Below are positions 43,108 to 56,746 of a stretch of DNA of 64,000 nt, in pieces. Where the stretch lies: contig NC_092576.1 of the NCBI RefSeq assembly GCF_037975245.1, forward strand, positions 28,002,111-28,066,110, read 5' to 3'. The number at the start of each line of letters is the position of its first letter. Position 1 is the stretch's first letter. The notes beneath the pieces were generated by a model, which worked only from the letters and a program-made list of their open reading frames with translations, had not been told where the DNA came from and made no database searches. The translations under genes were made by a program, and so were the position numbers. Source of the stretch: Apostichopus japonicus. Lineage: Eukaryota; Echinodermata; Holothuroidea; Aspidochirotida; Stichopodidae.

Positions 43108-45405
43108 ATGACTGACCTTCAGAAAAGACGAAAACGTACCGCTTGCAACCGTTTTAAAAGGCCCCAGACTCCACCTGAGTCTGAACCACCATCCTCAACT
43201 GCAGTTGTTAACTTATCTTCTTCTACTCTTACCAGTGCAGACCTTAGGCTTCTCTCCAAAGGACTCAACTTCTGTCCTACTCCTCCATCATTTGACCAAG
43301 CGGAACTGAGCCAAGATCTTACTCATTTCTTTCGCAGAATTCGCCTTCGTGAGTTTTTCCTAGATGATCCTCCAACTGAACGGGAACCCTTTTGCAAGAA
43401 AAGTTCTTGGATGCCTCCTAAGAACAGAGTCCCTGTTTTAGAAGTCTACACACAGGTCGTCAGCTCTGAGACTAACCAGTCGAACTCTCCTCTCCGCAGA
43501 ACACACAACAACCACCTTCCAAACGATGAGCGTACAACACTCTGCTCACTGATGTCTCGCAGTGACAATATCATTAAGCCAGCCGACAAAGGTTCTGCAG
43601 TTGTCATCCAGGATCGACAGGATTACATCAAGGAAGCCATGCGTCATCTCTCCAACAGTGATATTTTAACTCTTCTTGATTCTGTCTCCCACAGTTATTT
43701 TCTCCAAGCAGATAAAAAACAGACCATCACTGATATGTACCAGCGGAACCAGATCTCTAAGAAGGCTGTTTCTTTCCTTTCTCTCACAGACTGTAAGGCA
43801 GCCAGGTTTTATCTCCTGCCCAACATTCACAAGCCTGGTAACCCTGGTAGGCCTATCATCTCAGGCAATGGGTCTCCCACCGAGAAGATATCCTTGTTTG
43901 TGGACCACTTCATCAACCCTCTTGTTCCTCAGATTAATTCTTATATCCATGACACTCCAGATTTCCTCAGGAAACTTGAAGATATCAAGAACCAAATCCC
44001 CAGTACAGCCATCATCGGTACTTTCGACGTCACTTCTCTTTACACTAATATCCCTCATGCTGAAGGTATCGCAGCCACGTGTGCAGCCCTGTCTAAGAAG
44101 GTCCACCCTTGTCCACCCATCTCTGATATCAAAGCTCTCATGCAACAGGTTCTCACCAAAAACAACTTCACGTTCATGGACAAGCATTACCTTCAAAGAC
44201 ACGGGACTGCCATGGGAACCAGGATGGCTCCTTCCTTTGCATGCCTGTTTATGTCTAGCCTTGAAGAACGCATGCTCAGTACGGCTCCCTGCCGTCCCCT
44301 TATCTGGTGGCGCTACATTGATGACATCTTCTTCGTTTGGACCAGTGATGAGGATAGCCTGCTCACCTTCATCAATCACAATCAATTCTTTCCACAGCAC
44401 CATCAAATCACCTCTGATTACTCTCACCAACAGGTTAGCTTTCTCGATGTGACTGTTCGCAAGGAACACGGTTCTCTCTCTACAGACTTATACACCAAGC
44501 CCACAGACACACACCAGTATCTCCATTCTTCAAGCTGCCTTTCCCCGTCACTGCAAGTCTGGAATTGCCTACAGACAAGTACTTCGTCTTCGTCGCATTT
44601 GCTCTAACAATTCCTCTTTCATTCGCCATACAGATGCTTTAGAAAAACACCTTACTGCCAGGGGCCATAGTGCCAGGGTGCGTGAAGCCATTCAGAGAGT
44701 CCGCTCCCTTTCCAGATCATCTACTTTGGCAGTGAAGTACGAAAAGGGACGAGATTGCGACAACAAGCTGCCCCTGGTTGTTACTTTCCACCCAAATCTT
44801 CCTCCTCTTCAGAAAATCACCTCTAACAACCACAACATTCTCCTCACTTCAGATAGACTCCAACGAGCCGTTCCTGCAAAACCCATCATCGCCTACAGAC
44901 GACCACGCAACCTACGAGACCTTCTTGTGCTGCTGTTCCACCTCTAACTTCTTATCCTACACCCATTCAGCATGGTACTTTCAAATGTGATCGTACTTCG
45001 AGATGCATCGTCTGCAGCCACCACATTGTTGAATCCAATTCAATCACCAGCCACAGCATGCAACTCACACACAAGACTAAGGGTCACATCACTTGCACTA
45101 CCACCAATGTCATCTATCTGATCTCTTGTAGAGTTTGCGACATCCAGTATGTTGGCGAAACCAAAATCACCCTCAGGAAGCGATTCTATGGTCACAGATC
45201 CACAGTCAACACCATGAAGACGGAGACCCCAGTTGGAGAACATTTTAACCTTCCCAACCATACCATTAACGACATGTCCCTAAAGGGGACTGAATCCTTA
45301 GGTAGCCGTCCTGACCTAGTACGAATCAGCAGAGAGAGGCTCTGGATGCAACGCCTTCGTACCATTCAACCTCATGGGCTGAACATTCAAGAAGGACATG
45401 ACTAA
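43108..45405 (+). pseudogene. PLE-B reverse transcriptase with GIY-YIG endonuclease, two frameshifts, copy 2
   Basis: The translated segments match copy 1 throughout, including YIDD and YVGET. The same two frame changes occur near 44542 and 44928. Identical lesions in both copies show they arose before the duplication. Confidence 0.92.
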
Positions 45406-45798
45406 CTTTTCCTCTGTTCCACATTCCTTCTCCCCTTTCTCCCTCGCCCCTTTCACTCATCTTCTCACAGCTCTCTTCCCCTCCTTTTTTTCTCCACACC
45501 TTTCTGTCTTTGTCCCTCTCCAGTTTATTCCCTACCCTGTGCCTTTAATCCTCTCTTTGTCCCTCCACTGTTTATCTCCTACCTCTCCTCTTCCCCTGTT
45601 ACTTTCTTCTCACCATCCCTTGTCTACTTTTAATCCCCTTTCATCTATCTCATTGTGTTCACCGTGCTCATTAACCTGTCTGTATTCTGTGCGTGTTTTT
45701 GTCCCCTCTGTTACTGTAACTTGTCATTTAGCCTCTGTAGAAGATCCTGCTAGGATCGAAACGTCAGGGCAACTTACTTTTACACATAAAATCATTCT

Positions 45799-46324
45799 TG
45801 TTATAGTGTTTATTTTCAACAACAAAAAAACATCTTTTAAGGTGGACAAAAGCCTCCCCTACCACCCACCCACCCCGGCTCCGCCGTAAAACAATGAATC
45901 GCCGCAACGGAGATATAATTTGGTTTAGCCTATCTGTTCAGAAGCCAAACACGATGACATATGTTCGCGGGTCGCGCGCGTAGCTCTCGGAGTGAACACT
46001 CGCTCGATGACTATACTTACGAGTAAGATATGTCAACCTTAGTAGAAAGAACCTACAAAGATTTCCATCTATACAATTATATCGCTATATTTTGTAAGCT
46101 ATTTTTAATAGAGGGTGTAAATATTAATACATTGTAGAGACAGGGAGATTTCTATAGGTACTTAACTTGATGTAGGTAGAAGGAACATTACAATATAAGC
46201 AACTCAACTATTTATAATATCCTATAAAGAATTTATATTCAGAGCCGTAGAATATGTGAAACTTTATCAAAATTAGATGTATCTATGTATCGAATCACTG
46301 TTCAATGTAATGTATCAGGCGTAT
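45799..46324. other. Unassigned host sequence right of PLE-B, copy 2
   Basis: This is the duplicate of 15437-15960. No gene was seen. Confidence 0.5.
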
Positions 46325-46358
46325 ACACACGCACACATATATATACATATACACACAA

Positions 46359-46409
<51 letters not shown>

Positions 46410-46436
46410 TATATATATATTTATTTATTAATTTAT
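46325..46436. repeat. CA/TA microsatellite, copy 2
   Basis: This is the same compound tract as 15961-16060, extended by about seven TA units. Confidence 0.9.
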
Positions 46437-48016
46437 TTTACAAAATTTCTATAGCGCCTTATCCAATCAGAAATTGCTCTAAGGCGCTTTACAGTAAAAT
46501 ACAAACAAACACGATATACAAATATATAAATCGTTAATGTAAGGTATAGAAAGGGTAGAAAATTTGTTATATACCATCTGACAATAAATTGTATAAAAAC
46601 TGCAAATGGGAAATCGAAAATTATACATACAAATTCTTAAAATTTAAAATATATAATTATGCGTAAAATTAAAATTTTAAAAGCACCATAAATGCAAAAT
46701 GGAAAATGCGTTGTAATAATGTGACAATATAAATAGTATAGAAAGCACGGTTAATGGAATGCAGATCTAAATAGAAAGGTTTTGACTAGGTTTTGAAATT
46801 CATCTATATATTTGGCACACTTAGCTTCCTCCAATAAACTGTTCCATAATGTCGCAGATGAGTAGTCGAAGCGCCTGTTTCCGTATGTAGAAGTTTTAAA
46901 AACAGGTTTGGTAAGTAAAGACTTGGATTCTGAGCGTAGAGATCGAGTAGGCTTGTATTTATGTATTAATTCAGAGAGGTAGATAGGGGCTAAACCATTA
47001 AGTGACTTATTTGTATATAACAGAATCTTATAATTGAACCTGCAATGAATAGGCAACCAATGTAAGTCACGTAATATAGGTGTAATATGCTCATGTCTAC
47101 GAGTGCGACTTACAAGCCGTGCAGCGCGTTTCTGAACTCGCTGAAGGCGATCGGTCAGTTTGTGAGGCAGGCCGTATAGCAGAGCATTGCAGTAATCCAG
47201 TTTTGATATCAAAATGGATGGATTAAAGTCAGACACGCATCATCTGAGATATACCTTCTAATTTTGCCAATATTTTGGATCTGCCAATAAAATAAATCAA
47301 GTAACAGGACCAGATAATGGTGCGGTTTTCCGCTGAAACATGTCAGAGAGATAAGCCGGGCTGCATGATTCATACGTTTATACACATAAAGACATAATTT
47401 AAAATGGATTCTTTCACGGATAAGTAACCAATGCAGAGCACGTAGAAGAGGTTTTGGGCTATCTAACCTAGCTGCCGAGAAAATAAATTTAGCACAACAA
47501 TTTTGAAGGGATTGAAGGCGATTCAGGTCTTTTGATGTAGCACCATATAAAAGGGCAATGCCATAGTCAAAAAGTGAGAGGAGAACTGCGCGGACAGCAG
47601 AATAGCGAGTTTCTTTATCAAGATAACGGTCAATACGAAATAAATTCCTGAGATGATAATTACATGATGAAACTAAGCTGTTAATCTGTTTTGTCATTTT
47701 AAAATCTGAATCAAAAATGATCCCGAGATTACGAACTTCACTGGAGGGGTTCATATGGCAGTTTCCAACTTCCAACTGAAGTGGAGGTAGATTTTGGAGA
47801 CTTTGTTTTGTACCAGCTATGAAAAACTCAGTGTTGTCATTGTTTAATTTAAGCTTATTCAAATTCATCCAAATCATAATGTCAGAGATACAGTTTTGTA
47901 ATTTCTTTAATGCCAGTTCTGCTTCACCAGGTATGTTAGGGTTGAGTGATACATAAGGCTGAGTGTCATCAGCATAGTAGTGAAAATTAATTTTATGGTT
48001 ACACATGATAAAACCC
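46437..48016 (-). pseudogene. Chimeric L2/CR1-like RT fragment (RT-1), copy 2
   Basis: This is the duplicate of 16061-17640 with the same YADD motif and the same join of two thumb regions near 47356. No added lesion was noticed. Confidence 0.82.
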
Positions 48017-49506
48017 AGAACATCAGAACAACTAAGCAGTTTTTGTTGTTGAAAAACTGGCGTGACTGCCGAATTGATTTACTTGATTAATGCTATCCAC
48101 TTTCATTAACGTAATGCAATGTTACTATCAATTAAGATTAGATTATGAGAAAATAATGCAAACCTGTCAATTCCGAAACCATTTCTGAGCCTATCTACCA
48201 CCATAACAACCAAAACTAAAGACGACAAGAATAATTAATGTATAGAACTTAAGAAATACTTACTTTATAAAGAAAATCTTCCCGAGATGGGCTTTAAGGA
48301 TAACCCTCTAGATCTTATGATCGAAAGCTTGAGGCGAATATAGCCTTATTATAATTGAACCTTTAAACTGTACTTTAATTAACCAGATAGTGCCAAGACT
48401 GTCTAAGGCAGAATTTTGAACTGACAAAGAAATATCATTTGGTATGGTACAACCAACAATATAATGACATAACCAACTTACTTTTTCGCACAATTAGAAT
48501 ATCCAATATCGCCTAGTTTGTTAATTTATGTGTATCTCTGCCAGCTGCTCTATGTATCACGGGAAGAAATTATATATAATAGTGACACGGCTGATATCCT
48601 CACAGCCAGGAAGCATTGACAATATTTCTGTTTGAAGTGATTTGCTTTGCGGTGAACTTCCCTCGAGCGATTCGTCTCAAATGAGTTCTCTTGGTAGGCT
48701 ATGAAACCGTGTTACTAAATTGCAAACTGCTAAAAGCTATTTTTACTTGCTAAATAGTTGAGAAAGAAGTAGCAGGGATATTAGTTAATCCTCTCTCGTT
48801 TAAGTCATGCAACTGACAGGAAGTTTCCGTTGCCATCAGAATGGTTATAATTTAGAGAACGGGGACTTAAAGTCTCAAAGAAAGGAACTAAGCGATGTAA
48901 GTGTAAGATGTAAGTGTCGGGAATATTTCAGCTGTGTAAACATAGATATTAGAGAAGGAGGCTGCGATTGCAAACTTTCCAATCATAGCAAAAGTTGCCC
49001 GGACTGGTCCTAATGCTGTAGACGAGAGAAAGTTAAAGCAGTATTAAAGTGATCTATACTTTGTATTTATGTAAATATGTATCCGAAAATGTGAGATCAT
49101 GAACTATATACGACAGTATGTTTTCCATGAAATAGTTGAACAATGAAGTCTATAAATTAAGTACTGAGCTTTAATCTTGGGTTTCATTTATGTTATATTC
49201 TCGATGAAGGTCACGACTCGTGAATTTCAAGGTGCCGTTCAAGTGTAAATTTCTTACCAACATTGCTCTGTTTAGTGGTGTAAGTGAACCAATGTTAGAT
49301 ACAATCAACTGTTCGCATACTAAATTCATGCTATGCTTTTTTTATTGGAATATGACACCAAATGTTAGGGTGAATTGCGCTTACGGTTATACCTTCATCA
49401 AAGTTAGACTTTTACACAAAACGACTGGGTAGATTGTCTAAGTTCTACTATATATATATATTGTATTTGTCATTGTTTGCAACATTACTACCGTATGTAG
49501 AAATGT
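48017..49506 (-). pseudogene. SLC22 3'-region relic lacking the terminal exon, copy 2a
   Basis: This is the duplicate of 17641-19136, with the same deletion join and the same damaged exon. Confidence 0.78.
48917..49015 (-). pseudogene. SLC22 middle-exon relic, donor lost, copy 2a
   Basis: It has the same sequence as 18541-18639: the acceptor is present and the donor replaced. Confidence 0.82.
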
Positions 49507-49509
49507 TAT

Positions 49510-49883
49510 TGAATTAAATTAATTAAACTGAACTGAATTGAATTAAATTGGATTGGGTTGGATTTGATTTGATTGGATTGGATTGGATTGGATTGGATTG
49601 GATTGAACTGAACTGAACTGGATTGGATTGGGTTGGATTGGATTGAATTGGATTGGGTTGGATTGTATTGTATTGTATTGGATTGAATTGAATTGAATTG
49701 AATTGAACTGAACTGGACTGGATTGGATTGGTTTGGGTTGGATTGGATTGAATTGAATTGGGTTGGATTGGATTGTATTGTATTGGATTGGATTGGATTG
49801 AATTGAATTGAATTGAACTGAACTTGAACTGAACTGAATTGGATTGAATTGAATTGAATTGAATTGAACTAAGTTGAACTGAT
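49510..49883 (-). repeat. GAATT/GGATT/GAACT satellite, copy 2b
   Basis: It matches 19140-19483, with extra units in two places (near 49690 and near 49850) and a net gain of about 20-25 bases. Confidence 0.95.
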
Positions 49884-50233
49884 GAGATCATTCACTCCGT
49901 TGTCGCTAGATTCGTTCACGAAATAAACAACCTAACGCACGATACAATGTTACCGAGTACCACCTCTAGACTGTTGTACTCATCGCCCTGAGTAAAATAA
50001 AAACGACTAATTGTGGTGCTGTAGTAACAAGACATGTAATAATCTATGTAAGTTACGGTGTCTTGGACTAACATACACTATACTTAAAGAGTCAAAGTTA
50101 TCATGGAAACGTATTACAATAATTTGAAATACCTTCATGTATCATGTAAGACGTTCATGTGAATTGTATTACAGATATTATGAAATTGTCCTGTAGAAAA
50201 ATCAATCACTCTCTCCTATGGGTCATTTATAAT
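49884..50233. repeat. Module spacer, copy 2b
   Basis: This is the duplicate of 19484-19838. No gene was seen. Confidence 0.75.
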
Positions 50234-50305
50234 ATTATATAACAACACTATACAATATCATATATCAACACTATACAACATAACATATCAACACTATACA
50301 ATATA

Positions 50306-52945
50306 ATATTGGTGGGGGAGTTTTACTGTATGTTAGGGATGACATTGTAAGTGTAGAGAAATCTCAGTTGCAAGGGTCTTTTGTAAATTCTGTCTGGTGC
50401 GAGTTTTCCACAGACAACTCCAGAGGTCCAGTGATGTTATCGTTGTTGGTGTTGTTTACCGTTCTCCTAACAGCAGCGATGACAATGATGTCTTGCTGTT
50501 TGATACAATTTGAATAATTAATTTTCCTGACATTAATTGGATAGATGGATCCAGTAGTAGGAAGGGAAGTTACTTTCTAGATGTTGTGTAAGATTGCTTT
50601 TTACATCAACATGTTACTTTCCCTGCTAGGGGGGATAACATCCTGGATCATGTTTTGAGTTCTGATCCAAGCAACGTTGTTGATTTGACGTGTCTAGGAA
50701 AACTAGGATCTAGTGATCATGATATACTAGCTTTTGATGTTGTTTGCAAAGTCGTAAATTCTGTTAGCAAGGAAAAAGTCCCTGATTTTGCGAGATCAGA
50801 TACAGAGGCAATTGAAACTTTACTAAAGGGTACAGATTGGATTAATTTGTTTAGAGATATGAGTGCTTCTCAGTCTTGGATTTGTTTAGCTGATAAATTA
50901 AAGGTCATTATGAAAAATCATGTTCCGTGGAAGAATCGTCGTCGTAAAAGCAGTATGCCTCACTGGATGAATAAGTAAGTTAGATGTGCAATTAGGCAAG
51001 AACGAAGAATGTGGAAGTTGTTAAGGAGGACTAAATCTGAATCTCTTTTGGCCAAGTTTAAAATTCATCAGCTGAAGATAGATTGCTTAGTCTCTGATGC
51101 AAAATTGAATTTCGAAAATAGCATTGCCCTAAAAATTAAGGATAACCCAAAGGCCTTCTTTTCTTATGTCAGGTCAAAGCAGAAAGTTAAAGATGCAATT
51201 GTTTCTCTTCGGGCACCACAGGCTGATAATACACTTACTGATAGTCAGGATCTTGCAGATCTTTTGAACAACTATTTTGTGTTGGTTTTTACAAGGGAAG
51301 ATATGAGTAGTATTCCAGATTTTCAGGGGGCAGTGATAGGCCTAAACTGGATACGGTCTTATTTTCGAATGAGGTTGTCTTAAAGGAGCTGCTTCGTCTA
51401 AAGCTTCTGGACCGGATGCAATCCATCTATATTTGTTGAAGACTTTTGCACACCATTTCTGTTTTCCACTCTCATTGGCTTTTAGTAAATTTATGAATGA
51501 AGGTTATGTTCCTAAGGACTGGAGATGTGCTAATATTACCCCAATTTTCAAGAAGGGTGATAAGTCTAAGCCCTGTAATTATAGGCCTGTTAGTCTCACT
51601 AGTGTTGTTTGTAAGGTCATGGAGTCTATTGTTAAAAAGTCTATGGTCTGTCACTTCAGCAGTCAGTCTTTGATCAGAGAGTCTCAGCATGGTTTTTGTC
51701 AAAAAAGGTCTTGACTCACTAATATCCTTGAGTTTATGGGAGATGTAACAAGCTCACTAAATAGGCAGAAGTATGTAGATGTTGTGTTCCTGGATTTCCA
51801 GAAGGCCTTTGATAAAGTTCCCCACCGGCGTCTTTTACGTAGGCTGAAGAGTATGGGTGTCAATGGGAATTTACTGTCTTGGATCGAGAATTGGCTTGGT
51901 AATATGAAACAGAGGGTGGTAATTAAAGGCTGTGCTTCTTCTTGGCAGGACGTTACTAGTGGGGTTCCACAAGGGTCTGTATTAGGTCCCTTGTTGTTTG
52001 TTGCCGATATAAATGACAGCGACGGAGATATTTTGTGTACAGCTAAGAAGTTTGCTGATGACACCAAATTGTATTCTGAGGTCTCTTCGAAAAGCGATTC
52101 TGAGAAGTTTCAAACGGATTTGGACAAGGTTTTTTCCTGGTCTCAGGGGTGGCAAATGCTTTTTAATATTAATAAATGCAAGGTAATGCACATTGGTAGT
52201 AGTAACTAAAAGTTTACATACAATCTTAATGGTTACAGGAGGTCTCTGTTGAAAGAGATCTAGGTATCTACATTGACTCATCTCTGAAACCTTCTAAACA
52301 TTGTCTTGAAGCTGCTAGAAGAGGTAATAGGGTTTTAGGTATGATCAAGAGGAACTTCAGTTTTCTGAAAGATGACATCGTAGTTAGGGTTTATAAGCAG
52401 TTGGTTAGGCCTCATCTGGAGTATGCTGTGCAGGCTTGGAACCCATAAGCCAAGGATAAGGAAGTACTTGAAAAGGTCCAGAGGAGGGCTACTAGGATGA
52501 TTAGTTCCTTAAAGAGTGTTCCTTATAATAGGCGGTTACAACTGTTGAATCTCACCACACTGGAGCTTAGGAGGTTACGTGGAGGTTTGATCCAGGTTTT
52601 CAAGATTGTGTATGGTTTCGACAATTTATCCTTTACCGACTTTTTCATGTTTGCTAACAGTAGTTGTACTAGAGGTCATTGTCTTAAACTCCAAAAGTCA
52701 CATAGTAGGATTAATATTCGGCATAACTTTTTTCTAATAGGGGTGTGAATGAGTGTAATGGTTTGCCTGAGAAAGATGTGCTTGCAAGTAGTGTCAATGG
52801 GTTTAAGAATGCTTTGCACAAGCACTTTAAGCATTGTAATTGGGTCTGAGTGTTTGTGTCTTCAGTTTTTTCTCTTTCTATAGGGTCCTTGATGGGGACT
52901 TAAGTGTCCCTCCTGATCCTTCTTTTCTACCAAACTAGACTAAAC
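50306..52945 (+). pseudogene. CR1-like non-LTR retrotransposon, broken, copy 2
   Basis: This is the duplicate of 19910-22549 in the same minisatellite position. It has the same in-frame stops (for example the KRS*LTN site at 51712-51714) and the same FADD catalytic motif. It is flanked by minisatellite at 50234-50305 and from 52946. Confidence 0.88.
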
Positions 52946-54613
52946 TAATATATCAACACTATATAATATATCAACACTATAACAATATGATGCATCAACA
53001 CTATATAGTACAATATATCAACACTTTAACAATATGTTATATGAACACTGTAACAATATAATATATCAACACTATATAACACAATATATCAACACTATAT
53101 CATATCATATATAAACACTTTATAATATAATATATCAAAACTATAACGATATAATATAGCAGCACTATACAACATAATATATCAACACTATTAAATAGAA
53201 CATATCAACACTGTATAATATATAATATAAACACTATATAATATAATATATCAAAATTATATCAATGTGATATATCAACATGATAGTAATATAATATATC
53301 AACACTATATCACTTTACTATATCAACAATAAAACAATATAATATAGCAGCACTTTACAACATAATATATCAACACTATACAATAGAACATATCAACACT
53401 ATATAATATATAATATCAACACCATATAATATAATATATTAACATAGTATCAGTATAATATATTAACATGATAGCAATATAATATATCAACACTATAAAA
53501 TATAATATACCAACACTATATAATATAATATATTAACAGTTAATAATATAATATATCAACACTATCCAATATAATATATCAACAATATACCATATATCAA
53601 CATTATAACAATATAATATATCAACACTATATAATAAATTATATCAACACTACATAATATACTATACCAACACTAATCAATACAATATATCAACACTATC
53701 CAATATAATATATCAACAATATACCATATATCAACATTATAACAATATAATATATCAACACTATATAATAAATTATATCAACACTACATAATATACTATA
53801 CCAACACTAATCAATACAATATATCAACACTATAGCAATATACACTATTAACACTATAATAATATAATATATCAAAACTATATCATCTAACATATCAACA
53901 CTATGTAATATAATATATCAAAAATTATAATATAAAATATCAACACTATAACACTATACTATATTAACACTACAATAATATTATATATGAACACTATACA
54001 AAATAATATATCAACAATATAAAATATAGTATATCAGCACTACATAATATAATATATCAACATATTATCAATAAAATATATCAAAACTCTACAATATATC
54101 AACACTATATCGATATAATATATCAACACTATAACGATATGATATATCAACACTATATAATATAATATAAATACACTATAACAATATACTCTATCAACAC
54201 TATAACAATATAATATATCAACACGATATCATATAATATATAAACACTATGTAATGAAATATATCAACACTTACAATGTACTATATCAACACAATAACAA
54301 TTCAATATGTCAACACTATATAATATAATATATCAACACAATATAATACAATATATCAACACTAACAATATGTTATATCAACACTATAACGATGTAATAT
54401 ATCAACACGATATCATATAATATATAAACACTATGTAATACAATATATCAACACTAAAAATGTACTATATTAACACAATAACAATACAATATATCATCAC
54501 TATATAATATAATATATCATCATTATATAATACAATATGTCAACACTAACAATATATTATATCTACACTATAACAATATCATATATCAACACTCTACCAT
54601 AGGATTGAATAAT
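52946..54613 (+). repeat. TATATCAACACTAT minisatellite, right part, copy 2b
   Basis: This is the duplicate of 22550-24215, with a net difference of two bases and a few substitutions. Confidence 0.95.
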
Positions 54614-54653
54614 AAATGTAATAATAACACAAGTTTAAGAGATATTTTCTTTT

Positions 54654-56078
54654 TCACTGTGTAATACAATGCAAGACAGTAATAGCAATGACACTAACAA
54701 CAAAACACAACATTAGTGTTGTTATTATTTGAAAGTCTAGGATGTGGGAATGTTCGGCAAACGTCTGAGTCGTCAAGACTACGGGTGTGACCAGAACTGT
54801 AGTGCTTGCACAGTGGCTAGAAGGCCAGTCCATGAAATCAGTACCTCGATATTCGATTGGGTCATAACATAACATTCCGTATGTAAAATACCCGGTATTC
54901 GTTAACCATTTATTAAGGAATATTAACTCGCAATCACAATACCAAGGATTATATCTCAAGTCAATACCAAAATCACTCAATGAATCCAGAATTCCGTCAG
55001 GTAATGATGTCAAGTTATTTGTCGATATGTCGAGAAAATCCAAACGGTTTAATCCATGGAGTGACGAGACATCCAACCATCTGATCAAATTATCGGACAG
55101 GTGAATCGCAGTCAATTCGTTATTGTTGATGAAAGCATTGGCAGGGATATGGCTAATTTTGTTTTTAAACAACTTCAAAACATGTAGCTTCGGCAGTTGC
55201 TTGAATAATTCCACAGGAATTTGACGTAATTCATTGTTAGCTAAATTCAAATATTCTAGATTATGAGTTTCGTTCCCAAATATGAAACCATCAACCTGAT
55301 TTATGCCGTTATTTGACAGAATTAGATCTTGTAGATTCTTCAGACTACAGAGAGAATAATTTTGTAAACGTTTAAGTCTATTTGAGCTCAACGATACCAA
55401 CTCTAGGAGACTGGGAAAGGTACAATCGTTGTGTACTATTAACTTCGATAAGAAATTGCCGTCCAGATGCACTTTGCGGTAATTAACAAGTTCCAACAGA
55501 GCAAAACGCTCCAGACGATTATTATTTAGATCTATTGAGGCTAAATGTTGTAATCCTATGAACGCACCGGGTGAGATGGTGTGTATTTGGTTGTCGAATA
55601 AGTACAAGTCGGATAGGTTTCGGTTGTTCTGAAAAGATGATGATGGCACGGAATCGATTTGGTTCCTATTTAAGACAACAGTCTCAAGGTAGGACAGAGT
55701 TTGCAGTAATTCGATTGGAATCCTCGTTAGGTTGTTGCCTGCCAGTTTCAGATACGTAATGTATGAATTGTTTCCAACCAACGATTCAGTTACAGTCAGT
55801 ATTTGGTTGTCACTCAGGTCCAAATGGTACAAGTTAGGGCAAAAAGGAAGGACAATTTGTCCGGTCTGCAAACGTGGAAGGTCGGTGTTCGTAAATTTAA
55901 TCGCCGTCAGCCATGAGATAGAATGTTGTATCGGAAAGTTAGGCACTGTACCACTGTCACCGTCACAGATGACGGCAGTGTAACCGCAATTGCAATATTG
56001 CGGACAATTATTGCTTGCCTGCACAATCACCAGGTTGATGCAAATCATATAATACCAAGTCAAATTGACATTATACAT
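54654..56078 (-). CDS. VLR-like leucine-rich-repeat surface receptor, 474 aa, copy 2b
   Basis: The protein appears identical to that of 24256-25680: signal peptide, LRRNT, about 13 LRRs, LRRCT and a C-terminal hydrophobic segment ending HCITQ. The frame is complete from ATG to stop. If the 30-kb duplication is real, the locus carries two identical functional genes; if it is an assembly artefact, this is the second allele. Confidence 0.9.
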   Translation of the reverse strand: MYNVNLTWYYMICINLVIVQASNNCPQYCNCGYTAVICDGDSGTVPNFPIQHSISWLTAIKFTNTDLPRLQTGQIVLPFCPNLYHLDLSDNQILTVTESLVGNNSYITYLKLAGNNLTRIPIELLQTLSYLETVVLNRNQIDSVPSSSFQNNRNLSDLYLFDNQIHTISPGAFIGLQHLASIDLNNNRLERFALLELVNYRKVHLDGNFLSKLIVHNDCTFPSLLELVSLSSNRLKRLQNYSLCSLKNLQDLILSNNGINQVDGFIFGNETHNLEYLNLANNELRQIPVELFKQLPKLHVLKLFKNKISHIPANAFINNNELTAIHLSDNLIRWLDVSSLHGLNRLDFLDISTNNLTSLPDGILDSLSDFGIDLRYNPWYCDCELIFLNKWLTNTGYFTYGMLCYDPIEYRGTDFMDWPSSHCASTTVLVTPVVLTTQTFAEHSHILDFQIITTLMLCFVVSVIAITVLHCITQ

Positions 56079-56746
56079 TGTAATAATTAACTGTCTTAGT
56101 CTTGTATTTCAAAAGGATGATTTCCAGTTTTTGAAGAATTCTGCCGAAACAATATATAAAAAAAAATGGATTATAAACGTTTGAAGACTATTCAATGGGT
56201 GGCATATGTTAGTTAAAATATTTAACACGGGAAACGGCGGAACACATATTGAGTTAGGGATGGGCGGGTTAGGGGAGGGTGGGGCTGGGGGGGGGGGGGA
56301 GGGTAGGTGGGGTGAGAACAAGATTTCTCGAACTTTGTCCTCTGAGAAATCAAAAGCGAACTTGAGTCCTAATGACAGTGGGCTAGGTAGGAAGCTATCA
56401 AAATGTGTGATAGGGGAGGGGACGGAAGGGAGAAAGAAACCGATGCGGGCCAGTTTGGTTATCTCCCCCCCCCCCACCAATTTTTTTAAACTTTTCCCTT
56501 TTTCCCTTTTATTTCTCGAAAATGTGACATTTATTCTCGACATTTCAAACTGTCGACTATTTTATTTTTCAAACTTTCCTCGTTCATCATCCAACTTTCG
56601 ACTTTTTATTCTGAAGATTTCGACGATACTTTATTGAAAGATTCAACTCGTTACTCAATATTAAGAAAATTGTTCATAAAACTATCGACATTTTGCTCAA
56701 GTTATTGGTATCTTACATATTAACAGAGTGTAATATGTGAAATGTT
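56079..56746. other. LRR upstream region, copy 2b
   Basis: This is the duplicate of 25681-26344. G-run and C-run lengths differ from copy 1 (G-cluster 56257-56311). Confidence 0.5.

Larger units (their letters stand above)
42409..45787 (+). mobile_element. Penelope-like element B, nearly full length, copy 2
   Basis: This is the duplicate of 12047-15425. The 149-bp terminal repeats are at 42474-42622 and 45639-45787 and the inverted arms at 42425-42467 and 42623-42665. The flanking 11-base possible target duplication (42398-42408, 45788-45798) is also present. A single substitution is visible at about 42705. Confidence 0.9.
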